Below are positions 5,140 through 12,043 of a stretch of 12,043 nt of DNA, one piece after another. The DNA comes from JAYEHK01 sp034659475 (lineage in GTDB: Bacteria; Bacillota; Syntrophomonadia; Syntrophomonadales; Syntrophomonadaceae), in the NCBI GenBank assembly GCA_034659475.1, contig JAYEHK010000127.1, forward strand, positions 1 through 12,043, read 5' to 3'. Each line of letters opens with the position of its first letter. The first letter of the stretch is position 1. Both the position numbers and the translations under genes were made by a program. The notes below the pieces were generated by a model. That model did not search any database. It was not told the DNA's origin and worked only from the letters and a program-made list of their open reading frames with translations.

Positions 5140-7182
5140 ATGAATATAGATCAGGAAAGCATCAGTCTTTGTATGATCGTAAAGAATGAAGAGAAAATGC
5201 TGGGGAACTGTCTGAAGAGCTGTCAGGGGCTGGTGGATGAAATCATTATTGTGGATACGGGTTCCCAAGACGCTACGGTAGAAATTGCCCGGGCTTATGG
5301 TGCGAAGATTTATCACTTTCCCTGGCAGGATGATTTTTCTCAGGCCCGAAATGTGAGCTTGCAGCATGCCTCCAAAGAATGGGTTTTGATACTGGATGCG
5401 GATGAGGAGTTAGCTCCTGAAACAGAGGCAAGATTAAAAGAACTATCCGCGAATACCAAGGTTGCTGGTTGGACTTTTACTATTTTAAGCCCACTCTCCT
5501 CTTCGCCAGATAGCCAGCTTATAAAGCATCAAAACCTGAGAATGTTTAGAAATGAGAAGAACTATCGTTTTACAGGAACAGTTCATGAACAGATTCACCC
5601 AGCTTTGCTCCAGGATAATGCAATAATACAGCATTCCAATCTCCCTATTCTTCACCACGGCTACGAATATAATCTGGAAAACCGCAAGGAAAAGACTCTT
5701 CGCAATATCCGCCTTCTCAAGAAGGCCCTGGATAGCAATCCTGATGATACCTTTTATAACTATAATCTAGGTATATCCTACTACCGTCTGGGCAAATTGG
5801 ACCAGGCCCGATCGCATTACAGGCTAGCCCTGCAAAAGCTAGATTATGCTGCTGCTTTTGCCTCATCCGTATTCAGGGATTATAGTATTTGTCTCACTGA
5901 ACTGGGTGAATATGAAGAAGCACTGGAGGTAGTAAGCAGAGGAATCGCATACTATTCTGACTATCCTGACCTCTATTTTCAACAAGGAATTGTTTTTTTT
6001 GATACAGGCATACTTGGAAGTGCTAAATCCAGTTTTTTACGCTGTACACGTTTTCAAAAGATACTTCCGGAATACCTTAGCACAGAGGGAATAAACAGCT
6101 ATTTGGCCTATCAAAATCTGGCCGAGATCAGTGAAGAGGAGGGGCAATTGGAGGAAGCCTGCGATTATACCAGGCGTGCCTTGATGGAAAAACCTTCCTC
6201 CCAGCTTATTCTCAGGTTATGTAAGCTGCTTAATAAACGAGGGTTAACGGGAGATGAAGTACGATATCAGTTGGGTGAATTCTTGCCATTAGATGATCTT
6301 GCTATAGCCAGTCTCCTATTTGAACAGCAGTATTATGATACTTGTTATGAACTGCTTAAGCAGGGAGATTCAGAAGATATCGAGATACAAAGCTTAAAGT
6401 TAAAATGCCTTCAGTCCCTGAAGGGTAATGATGAAATGAAACAGAACCTTCTACAGATAGAATCACCTTCTTTTACCGCTGAGATTTTAAAAGAACAATG
6501 TATCGCAAGGTGGGAGCAGGAACCCAGGCAGGATGCGAGTCCGCTTATTGTAAGCTTTCCAGGACAGGAAGATCCTGTGGTCTTTGCTTGCAGTTATATA
6601 AATAAATTGATTTTCCCTGGGGATAATAACATCTTTAAATTACCCGACATTCAAGACTACAGTGATCATCTTCTGGATATCGCTATTAATATTCTTGAAC
6701 TGGGCGATAAAGACCTCTCCGTAGCTCTTGTAGAGGCTTTAACTAATCAAAACCGGGGTGAGGCTTACTATCTGCTGGGTAAATATGCGGTACAAAAGGG
6801 TCTTTATAGAAAGGCAAAAACCTTACTGGAGAGATCTATTAATTACTGTCAAGCAACTGTGGATGCATATTATCAGTTGGGAATAGCCTGTGCAGGGATT
6901 AACTTGCATGATAGGGCTTTTATGTATTTTCTGCAAGCCAGTCAGGAAAGCAATGATGAAAGATACATTAGCTGTGCTCTGGTAGAGCTTGCCACCCACC
7001 TTATGCAAAGCCTGCAAAAACTACTCAATAAAAATGCGGGGGATGTTAATCTTCGCAGGCAGTTGTTTTACATGGCATCCATAAAATCGAAGTCAGAGCG
7101 GTTAAAGAAAATGTATTTATTATCGGTAGACGATTCAGACGAGCAATATCATTACGAAAATGGATCAGGGGGAAACGTATGA
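5140..7182 (+). CDS. SunS-like GT2 glycosyltransferase with long TPR-type repeat region
   Basis: The 680-residue protein begins with a GT2 GT-A domain (about 7-175): ISLCMIVKNEE (8-18), VDEIIIVDTGSQDAT (32-46), WQDDFSQARN (62-71), the DxD motif LDADEE (85-90), VHEQ (148-151) and LHHGY (171-175). The rest, about 200-660, is mostly TPR-type helix pairs, for example YNLGISYYRLGKLDQARSHY (208-227) and YYLLGKYAVQKGLYRKAKTL (543-562). This order, including NRKEKTLRNI right after the GT domain, is that of SunS and related peptide/protein glycosyltransferases, where the helical part helps bind the acceptor; the repeat region here is much longer than in SunS. There is no signal peptide or membrane segment, so it should act in the cytosol. 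AGGGG (5127-5131), 8 nt before ATG, is a modest ribosome binding site. It is the first gene of the operon and overlaps the next by ATGA. Confidence 0.88.
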   Translation: MNIDQESISLCMIVKNEEKMLGNCLKSCQGLVDEIIIVDTGSQDATVEIARAYGAKIYHFPWQDDFSQARNVSLQHASKEWVLILDADEELAPETEARLKELSANTKVAGWTFTILSPLSSSPDSQLIKHQNLRMFRNEKNYRFTGTVHEQIHPALLQDNAIIQHSNLPILHHGYEYNLENRKEKTLRNIRLLKKALDSNPDDTFYNYNLGISYYRLGKLDQARSHYRLALQKLDYAAAFASSVFRDYSICLTELGEYEEALEVVSRGIAYYSDYPDLYFQQGIVFFDTGILGSAKSSFLRCTRFQKILPEYLSTEGINSYLAYQNLAEISEEEGQLEEACDYTRRALMEKPSSQLILRLCKLLNKRGLTGDEVRYQLGEFLPLDDLAIASLLFEQQYYDTCYELLKQGDSEDIEIQSLKLKCLQSLKGNDEMKQNLLQIESPSFTAEILKEQCIARWEQEPRQDASPLIVSFPGQEDPVVFACSYINKLIFPGDNNIFKLPDIQDYSDHLLDIAINILELGDKDLSVALVEALTNQNRGEAYYLLGKYAVQKGLYRKAKTLLERSINYCQATVDAYYQLGIACAGINLHDRAFMYFLQASQESNDERYISCALVELATHLMQSLQKLLNKNAGDVNLRRQLFYMASIKSKSERLKKMYLLSVDDSDEQYHYENGSGGNV

Positions 7183-9524
7183 AAACTACTTTAAGCTTAT
7201 GTATGATAGCCAAAAATGAGAGCGATAAAATTGCGCGCTGTCTTGCCAGTATAAAAGATTTTGTGGATGAAATCATCGTTGTTGATACCGGTTCTACGGA
7301 TAGCACCCGGGAGATTGCCCGCCAATATGGTGCCAGGGTATTTGAAAGCAGGTGGGAAAATGATTTCAGCAAGGCTCGAAATATTTCGTTGGAGAATGCC
7401 AGCTCTGATTGGATTCTTTTTCTTGATTGTGATGAAGAAATAAGCCCCGAAAGTGGACCGATAATAAAAAAAATGATAGAAGAAGGTCCTTATGAGGCTT
7501 ATTTTGTAGAGGTGGTTAACAACACAGAAGTCTCTACCCAGTTGATCGTTACCTCCATTCGTCTTTTTAAAAATCGCCCTGTTTATCGTTTTGAAGGTAG
7601 AATTCACGAACAGATTGTTTATTCGATTATCAGGAATTATGGAAGGGACAGTATAGGGGCGAGTAAAATATCTATTATCCATCATGGATATAACACGCTG
7701 GATGTTAATATTGAAGCCAAAATTCAAAGAAATATGAAAATCCTTAGCAGCTATTCTGAAGAAGAAAAGGATGGTTTTTATTATTACAATCTGGGTACAG
7801 AGTATGTGCGTTTGGGGGAACGACAAAAAGCATTGGCTTGCTATCTGCAAGCAGCTGAATCGACCAATCCGGGGCAGGGGTTTGGGCCGATTCTTGTTAA
7901 GAAGATTATTACTACGCTTATGGAGCTGCAACGCTTCAAAGAAGCTATCAGACAATTACGATATTATCAATCCTTATATACAGATTTTAAAGATCTATTT
8001 TTCCTTGAAGCGATCTGTCACCTGAACAGCGGGCGATATAGTCAGGCAATGAGATATCTGCAGATTTATAATGAAATGCTGCCATCTCCGGGTTGGTATC
8101 CAACTGAAACCAGGTATTTTGGTGTAAGCTGTGAAGAGCTTATGGAAAAGGTGAAAACTGTTGCTATTGAGCGAGATTATCCGAACCTTACAGTATGTAT
8201 TATTGGTCAGAACGAAGAAGATCATATTGCCCGGTGTATAAAAAGTGTGAATGAGATTGCGCAGGAAGTTCTATTCATGGATATGGGCTCTACTGACAGC
8301 AGTGCTGCTGTAGCTGAAGAATACGGAGCAGAAGTATATCCAGGTCATTGGCCTGAATGTCCTCTGGATTTATATCAGAATACAATTGAAGCTGCCAGTG
8401 GTGAATGGATTCTCATTATGAAAGCTGATGAAGTGGCAGCAAATGAAGCCCATGCACCGATTACTCAGACAATCAAAGAAGGGATCCATGAAGGGTATGT
8501 TATTAAAATCAATACCTATCTTGAACGGAATTTTTCACCGGTAAACACTCAAGTTAAGGGGAGTTACAGGTTATTCCGAAAAAACAATAAAGATGGTATA
8601 AAGCATATATTTAACAATGACTGCCCTTTCCGATTTGCTATAGATTCTCTCGGTTTAGCAGATATTGTTCTGCATCACATGCATTATCATTCCAAAGAGG
8701 AATACATTTCTCAGAAGATAGATAAAAAACTGCACTTCATCAGAGAGAATATGGAATCTGATTCCCTGGAACAACTATACGCACTGGGGGTTGTTCATTT
8801 CTATGCTCATGATTATAGTTTAGCAGCCCGGTACTTTGAGGTGTGTCTTGAAAAAGGCAGCATAGAAAACGAAGCAGAATTCTTCTACTATTATGCCCTC
8901 GCGCTTACCAACCTCACACGTTATAGGAAAGTTATAGATATTCTCCCGCAGATCATAAAACGTTTTCCCGATTATACAGATATTATCTATCTGCAGGCTA
9001 TTGCTAAATCTATGCTGGGAAATACAACTGAAGCGGAAGAGCTATTGCAGCAGTGTATCCAATCAGGTGAAGCCCCCTGGAATAAATATATCTGCAATCC
9101 GGCTACGGGAACTCTTAAAGCATTTTGTTCCCTGGCCACTATTTATGCTGGTAGGGGCAATCTGGGAGCTGCCCTGCAGTTTTTCGTCAGGGCAGCGGTA
9201 ATAGCAGGTGGTTTTGAAGAGACTGTGGATAGTATAGTCGTACTACACGATAAACTACCGCTATCAATGGAAAAATTCCTGGAAAATAATAGTATATTGA
9301 ATGCTCAAAACCTGGGTATGGTAGCTCAGACTTATGCAAAAATGAAGCGGTACAAGGAGAGCTTTCATTATCTTAACCTTGCCTGTGAACAGGCAGCAAA
9401 GGAAGAAACACCGGAATTGTCTGTTATATATGGGGTGAGTGAAGTATTGTTATCGGCTTTTTCCCGGGAGGCTGCAAAAAATCTTCCGGACGATGCCGCT
9501 ATAAGAAGCCTATTGATAAATTGA
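7179..9524 (+). CDS. Tandem GT2-TPR / degenerate GT2-TPR glycosyltransferase
   Basis: The 781-residue protein is a two-fold GT2-TPR protein. The first GT2 domain (about 4-172) is complete: LSLCMIAKNES, VDEIIVVDTGSTDST (29-43), NDFSKARN (61-68), the DxD motif LDCDEE (82-87), RIHEQ (141-145) and IHHGY (167-171). TPR-type helices follow (200-300). A second GT2-like domain (about 335-505) keeps the fold pattern (LTVCIIGQNEEDHIARCIKS and MDMGSTDSS), but its DxD position reads MKADEV (414-419) with K415 for the first aspartate, and the HEQ motif is missing. It is probably non-catalytic. More TPR-type repeats follow (530-740). The start ATG overlaps the previous stop (ATGA, 7179-7182), and AGGGGG at 7167-7172 lies inside the preceding gene, so translation is probably coupled. 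The paired domains could provide chain elongation or acceptor holding (inference). Confidence 0.88.
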   Translation: MKTTLSLCMIAKNESDKIARCLASIKDFVDEIIVVDTGSTDSTREIARQYGARVFESRWENDFSKARNISLENASSDWILFLDCDEEISPESGPIIKKMIEEGPYEAYFVEVVNNTEVSTQLIVTSIRLFKNRPVYRFEGRIHEQIVYSIIRNYGRDSIGASKISIIHHGYNTLDVNIEAKIQRNMKILSSYSEEEKDGFYYYNLGTEYVRLGERQKALACYLQAAESTNPGQGFGPILVKKIITTLMELQRFKEAIRQLRYYQSLYTDFKDLFFLEAICHLNSGRYSQAMRYLQIYNEMLPSPGWYPTETRYFGVSCEELMEKVKTVAIERDYPNLTVCIIGQNEEDHIARCIKSVNEIAQEVLFMDMGSTDSSAAVAEEYGAEVYPGHWPECPLDLYQNTIEAASGEWILIMKADEVAANEAHAPITQTIKEGIHEGYVIKINTYLERNFSPVNTQVKGSYRLFRKNNKDGIKHIFNNDCPFRFAIDSLGLADIVLHHMHYHSKEEYISQKIDKKLHFIRENMESDSLEQLYALGVVHFYAHDYSLAARYFEVCLEKGSIENEAEFFYYYALALTNLTRYRKVIDILPQIIKRFPDYTDIIYLQAIAKSMLGNTTEAEELLQQCIQSGEAPWNKYICNPATGTLKAFCSLATIYAGRGNLGAALQFFVRAAVIAGGFEETVDSIVVLHDKLPLSMEKFLENNSILNAQNLGMVAQTYAKMKRYKESFHYLNLACEQAAKEETPELSVIYGVSEVLLSAFSREAAKNLPDDAAIRSLLIN

Positions 9525-9536
9525 GGAGCTGGTTTC

Positions 9537-11486
9537 ATGATCAAAGTGCTTATTGGGAGCAGTGTGCGTCAGGATAGCAGGACACTGGAATATTTTTTGG
9601 ATTCTCTGCGGGATCTGCTTACAAATGGGTGGAAAGTAGACTATATGTTTGTTGATGATAATGACGATGAAAAATCCTCACAGGTACTAAAAGATTTTCG
9701 CCCCCTTGATTCCAGGGTTACTTTAATAAAAGACAAGAGCAAACGAGCGCCATATGTAAAGGATCATATAACTCATCGGTGGAATGAAAAATTGGTACAG
9801 AGGGTAGCTAAGAATAAGAACCTCATTATGGAACACTGTAAGGCCGGACAATATGATTATCTCTTGCTGGTAGATTCAGATTTACTGTTACATCCTGAAA
9901 CATTAAAACGTTTAATTGCAACGGGGAAAGACATTGTTTCAGAAGTATTCTGGACCCAATTCCAGGCGGATAGCAGGGAACTTCCCAACGTCTGGTTGAT
10001 GGATGCGTATCAACTCTGTCGGACGGAGAGGGAGGAACAGATTAGCCAGGAAGAAGCCCAGCGCAGGACACAGGAATTTTTAACGATGCTTCGTAGTCCT
10101 GGTGTTTATAAGGTAGGGGGACTGGGGGCTTGTACTCTTTTTACCAGGCAGGCACTGGAAAAAGGGGTTTCATATGACGAGATATATAACCTTTCTTTTG
10201 TAGGGGAGGACCGGCATCTGTGTATTCGTGCAGCAGCTCTGGGTTTTGAGTTATTTGCTGATACTTATTATCCCTGTTTCCATATTTATCGTGAGAAATA
10301 CCTGGAACAGGTTCCTGATTACCTGCATTCTTTACGAAAAATGAAATTTAACACCTCCATGCAGGTGATTAACGGTATTCTCAAGGAAACGATTGAGAAT
10401 CTACGAACCGTAGACTTCAGGCGTGAGATGGAAGAAGAACGATTTTGGCATAATTTTACCGCTCAGGGATGGAGGGCTTTTCAATCATTTGTAAACAAGC
10501 AGGAGCTTACTAGCACAAAAAGCATTCTGCGGGCAGAGTTGGTAATAAAAGATCTTGATTTTAATGAAAATCTGGATAGGTGTGAAATCTTGCTGGAAGT
10601 AAAGTTAAGAGGAACAAGCGGGGGGCAGGTAGTTAATCGAGGTGAAGAAATCAGGATTAAGATGCTCGATACAGGAGCATGGAAGATTGATGAATATGAG
10701 ATGATAAAAGAATACGAAGACCACACTGAAGCAAAGTATTGTACTAGCATTTTCAATTCATATACCCGGCAAATCAAAAACTCGCCCGGTAAACTGAGCC
10801 TGGGTATGCTGGTCCATAATGAAGCTGATCGCTACTTGAGAAGGGTACTCGAACATGCTGCCCAATATGTGGACGAAGCAGTTATTCTGGATGATGCAAG
10901 TACTGACGATACGGTTTCCGTTTGCATGGATTGTTTAAAAGATATTTCTCATTTTATTCATACGAATAGTAAAAATACATTTAGTAATGAAGTGATTTTA
11001 CGGAAACAGCTTTGGAACCTGCTTATTGAAAGAAATCCAGACTGGATACTTATTCTTGATGCTGATGAAATCTTTGAAGACAGAGCTGTAAACCGGATAA
11101 GGGAACTGCTTAATATACCCTATGTGGATTATTATATGTTTCGCACCTATGACTTCTGGGATTTGGATCATTACCGTGAAGATGAACACTGGAATGGACA
11201 CCTGCGGCATATGCCTTGCCTGCTCCGTTATCAACCCCATTTTTCCTATCAGTGGAGAGAAATTCCGCTGCACTGTGGGAGGTTCCCAATCAATTTGGGC
11301 CTACTTCCAGGGGCCTTATCGGATCTGCGATTAAAACATCTGGGCTGGGCCAGCGAAAGCTACCGGAAGCAAAAATATAAGCGTTATATGGAAGCTGACG
11401 GGGAAGGTAAATACGGAAGCCTTGAACAGTATCAAACCATACTTGACTCGTACCCGGTACTGAAGCCATGGATTGAGGATGAATAA
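9537..11486 (+). CDS. Three-part protein: GT-A glycosyltransferase, unknown middle domain, GT2 glycosyltransferase
   Basis: The 649-residue protein carries two glycosyltransferase modules. The N-terminal one (1-260) is a GT-A domain with IKVLIGSSVRQD, VDYMFVDDNDD (34-44), DYLLLVDSDLLLHP (107-120, DxD D113-S-D115), VGGLGACTLFTR (193-204) and a GEDRHLCIRA block (223-232) that could hold the catalytic acid. Residues about 285-415 form an alpha-then-beta segment I cannot assign, ending with GAWKIDEYEMI (380-390), faintly like NTF2/SnoaL-type folds. The C-terminal GT2-like module (419-610) has LSLGMLVHNEAD, VDEAVILDDASTDDT (445-459) and the DxD motif LDADEI (507-512). Both DxD motifs are intact, so two transfer reactions are possible. 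GAGGAG (9523-9528) overlaps the previous stop and sits 8 nt before ATG 9537. It is the last gene of the operon, and no TPR region is obvious. Confidence 0.85.
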   Translation: MIKVLIGSSVRQDSRTLEYFLDSLRDLLTNGWKVDYMFVDDNDDEKSSQVLKDFRPLDSRVTLIKDKSKRAPYVKDHITHRWNEKLVQRVAKNKNLIMEHCKAGQYDYLLLVDSDLLLHPETLKRLIATGKDIVSEVFWTQFQADSRELPNVWLMDAYQLCRTEREEQISQEEAQRRTQEFLTMLRSPGVYKVGGLGACTLFTRQALEKGVSYDEIYNLSFVGEDRHLCIRAAALGFELFADTYYPCFHIYREKYLEQVPDYLHSLRKMKFNTSMQVINGILKETIENLRTVDFRREMEEERFWHNFTAQGWRAFQSFVNKQELTSTKSILRAELVIKDLDFNENLDRCEILLEVKLRGTSGGQVVNRGEEIRIKMLDTGAWKIDEYEMIKEYEDHTEAKYCTSIFNSYTRQIKNSPGKLSLGMLVHNEADRYLRRVLEHAAQYVDEAVILDDASTDDTVSVCMDCLKDISHFIHTNSKNTFSNEVILRKQLWNLLIERNPDWILILDADEIFEDRAVNRIRELLNIPYVDYYMFRTYDFWDLDHYREDEHWNGHLRHMPCLLRYQPHFSYQWREIPLHCGRFPINLGLLPGALSDLRLKHLGWASESYRKQKYKRYMEADGEGKYGSLEQYQTILDSYPVLKPWIEDE

Positions 11487-11543
11487 GAATAGTCCTCAAT
11501 AGGAAGCTATACTTTTGGTTCAGCAACCATGCTAGGCAAAGCC

Positions 11544-11577
11544 AAGAAGAAGCTTTCGAATTTGAAAGCTTCTTCTT
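11544..11577. terminator. Hairpin between convergent genes, probable terminator
   Basis: A perfect 14-bp stem (11544-11557 with 11564-11577) closes a 6-nt loop, GAATTT. The 3' arm ends TTCTTCTT. It lies 58 nt after the plus-strand operon and 24 nt from the end of the minus-strand gene, so it may serve both. A long U-tract is missing on either side. Confidence 0.75.
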
Positions 11578-11600
11578 AGGGTCTTTGCAAAGTCTTAGGG

Positions 11601-12043
11601 TTAGGGGCAAGCAATCGTTGAGACACAAAATACGGTAGGCACACAAAGATCGGTGACGGTAAAGGAAATACCGAGCTCTCCAATAACCAAAGTAGGGGTA
11701 GTAGTAATGCTTGTTGGGTCACAGGTACAACAAACGGTATAGGTTGGATCAAGGCCACAGGCACACAGGGTTACCCCACTGGGAAGATCCAGACATGTAC
11801 TGTTGTCCTTTATTTCACAGAAGTTTAAGAACGTCGATCCTCCTTGATTCATGTATTCATACTCAAATGAAGCATCATAAGAGAAACATAATGAGGGTGG
11901 GCTTGAAGCCCAGTTAATCGCTGGATTGTAAACATCTACACAGCCTTGGGTGCCTGCTCCTATAGGGGTATAGGCAGGGGACGTACATGTAAGGGTTGGG
12001 GAGAAATTCAGACCAATGCTGGTGATTTCCTCGGCACATATTC
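11601..12043 (-). CDS. Cys- and Thr-rich protein, probable surface/spore-layer protein, 5' part outside window
   Basis: The frame is open from the right edge to TAG... the stop just inside 11601, giving at least 146 residues; the true start lies beyond 12043. A Met at 11850-11852 is internal, since the frame continues upstream for 63 more codons and no ribosome binding site of note precedes it. The visible part has 14 cysteines, including LCACG and VCCTCD, and is rich in Thr, Ser, Pro and Gly (for example CDPTSITTTPTLV). The end alternates hydrophobic and polar residues like beta strands. I do not recognise the family. High Cys content without a visible catalytic motif is typical of cross-linked spore-layer or other surface proteins, and the many Thr/Ser/Cys would be possible glycan acceptors for the neighbouring enzymes (inference). 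It is convergent with the glycosyltransferase operon, with a shared hairpin between them. Confidence 0.7.
   Translation of the reverse strand, partial: ICAEEITSIGLNFSPTLTCTSPAYTPIGAGTQGCVDVYNPAINWASSPPSLCFSYDASFEYEYMNQGGSTFLNFCEIKDNSTCLDLPSGVTLCACGLDPTYTVCCTCDPTSITTTPTLVIGELGISFTVTDLCVPTVFCVSTIACP

Noticed and set aside
7197..7955. Long minus-strand open frame (252 codons) inside the 781-aa glycosyltransferase gene
   Set aside because: It is antisense to a clearly conserved GT2-TPR coding region and shows no family motif or ribosome binding site.
11576..11917. Other small open frames on both strands over the right-edge Cys-rich gene
   Set aside because: They are out of frame with the longer minus-strand frame, which stays open from 11601 to the window edge and has coherent Cys/Thr-rich composition.

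Overview
The window comes from an endospore-forming Firmicute, most likely a Clostridia-type anaerobe (inferred). Grounds for this are the tail of a sporulation-type sigma factor, a short collagen-like (Gly-Pro-Thr) protein of the kind found on spore surfaces, strong AGGAGG-type ribosome binding sites, intrinsic terminators and AT-leaning composition. No rRNA, tRNA, CRISPR array, transposase or integrase was recognised.

Layout. 1-350: 3' end of a sigma-70 family gene of the SigF/SigG/SigB group, closed by a strong terminator. 508-1569: a PAS plus HD-GYP signalling protein. 1682-2332: a Cys-rich protein with a GPT collagen-like stretch, behind a candidate SigK-type promoter and closed by a terminator. 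2396-2527: a relic of the C-terminus of an NAD-dependent sugar-nucleotide epimerase/dehydratase. 4802 back to 2640 (minus strand): two glycosyltransferase genes, one with a frameshifted C-terminus and one whose N-terminal domain looks internally deleted. 4803-5139: a divergent intergenic region with several dyads and a second SigK-like promoter candidate. 5140-11486 (plus strand): a tight three-gene operon of large multidomain glycosyltransferases (680, 781 and 649 aa); the first two combine SunS-like GT2 domains with TPR-type helical repeats. 11544-11577: a 14-bp-stem hairpin between convergent genes. 11601-12043 (minus strand): an incomplete Cys-rich, Thr-rich protein running off the right edge.

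Working model (inference): this is a protein-glycosylation island for the spore surface. The collagen-like protein, and perhaps the Cys-rich protein at the right edge, would be acceptors. The GT2-TPR proteins would be the protein or chain-extending glycosyltransferases, expressed in the mother cell late in sporulation from SigK-type promoters. The minus-strand arm (epimerase relic, deleted domain, frameshift) looks as if it is decaying, whereas the plus-strand operon looks intact.
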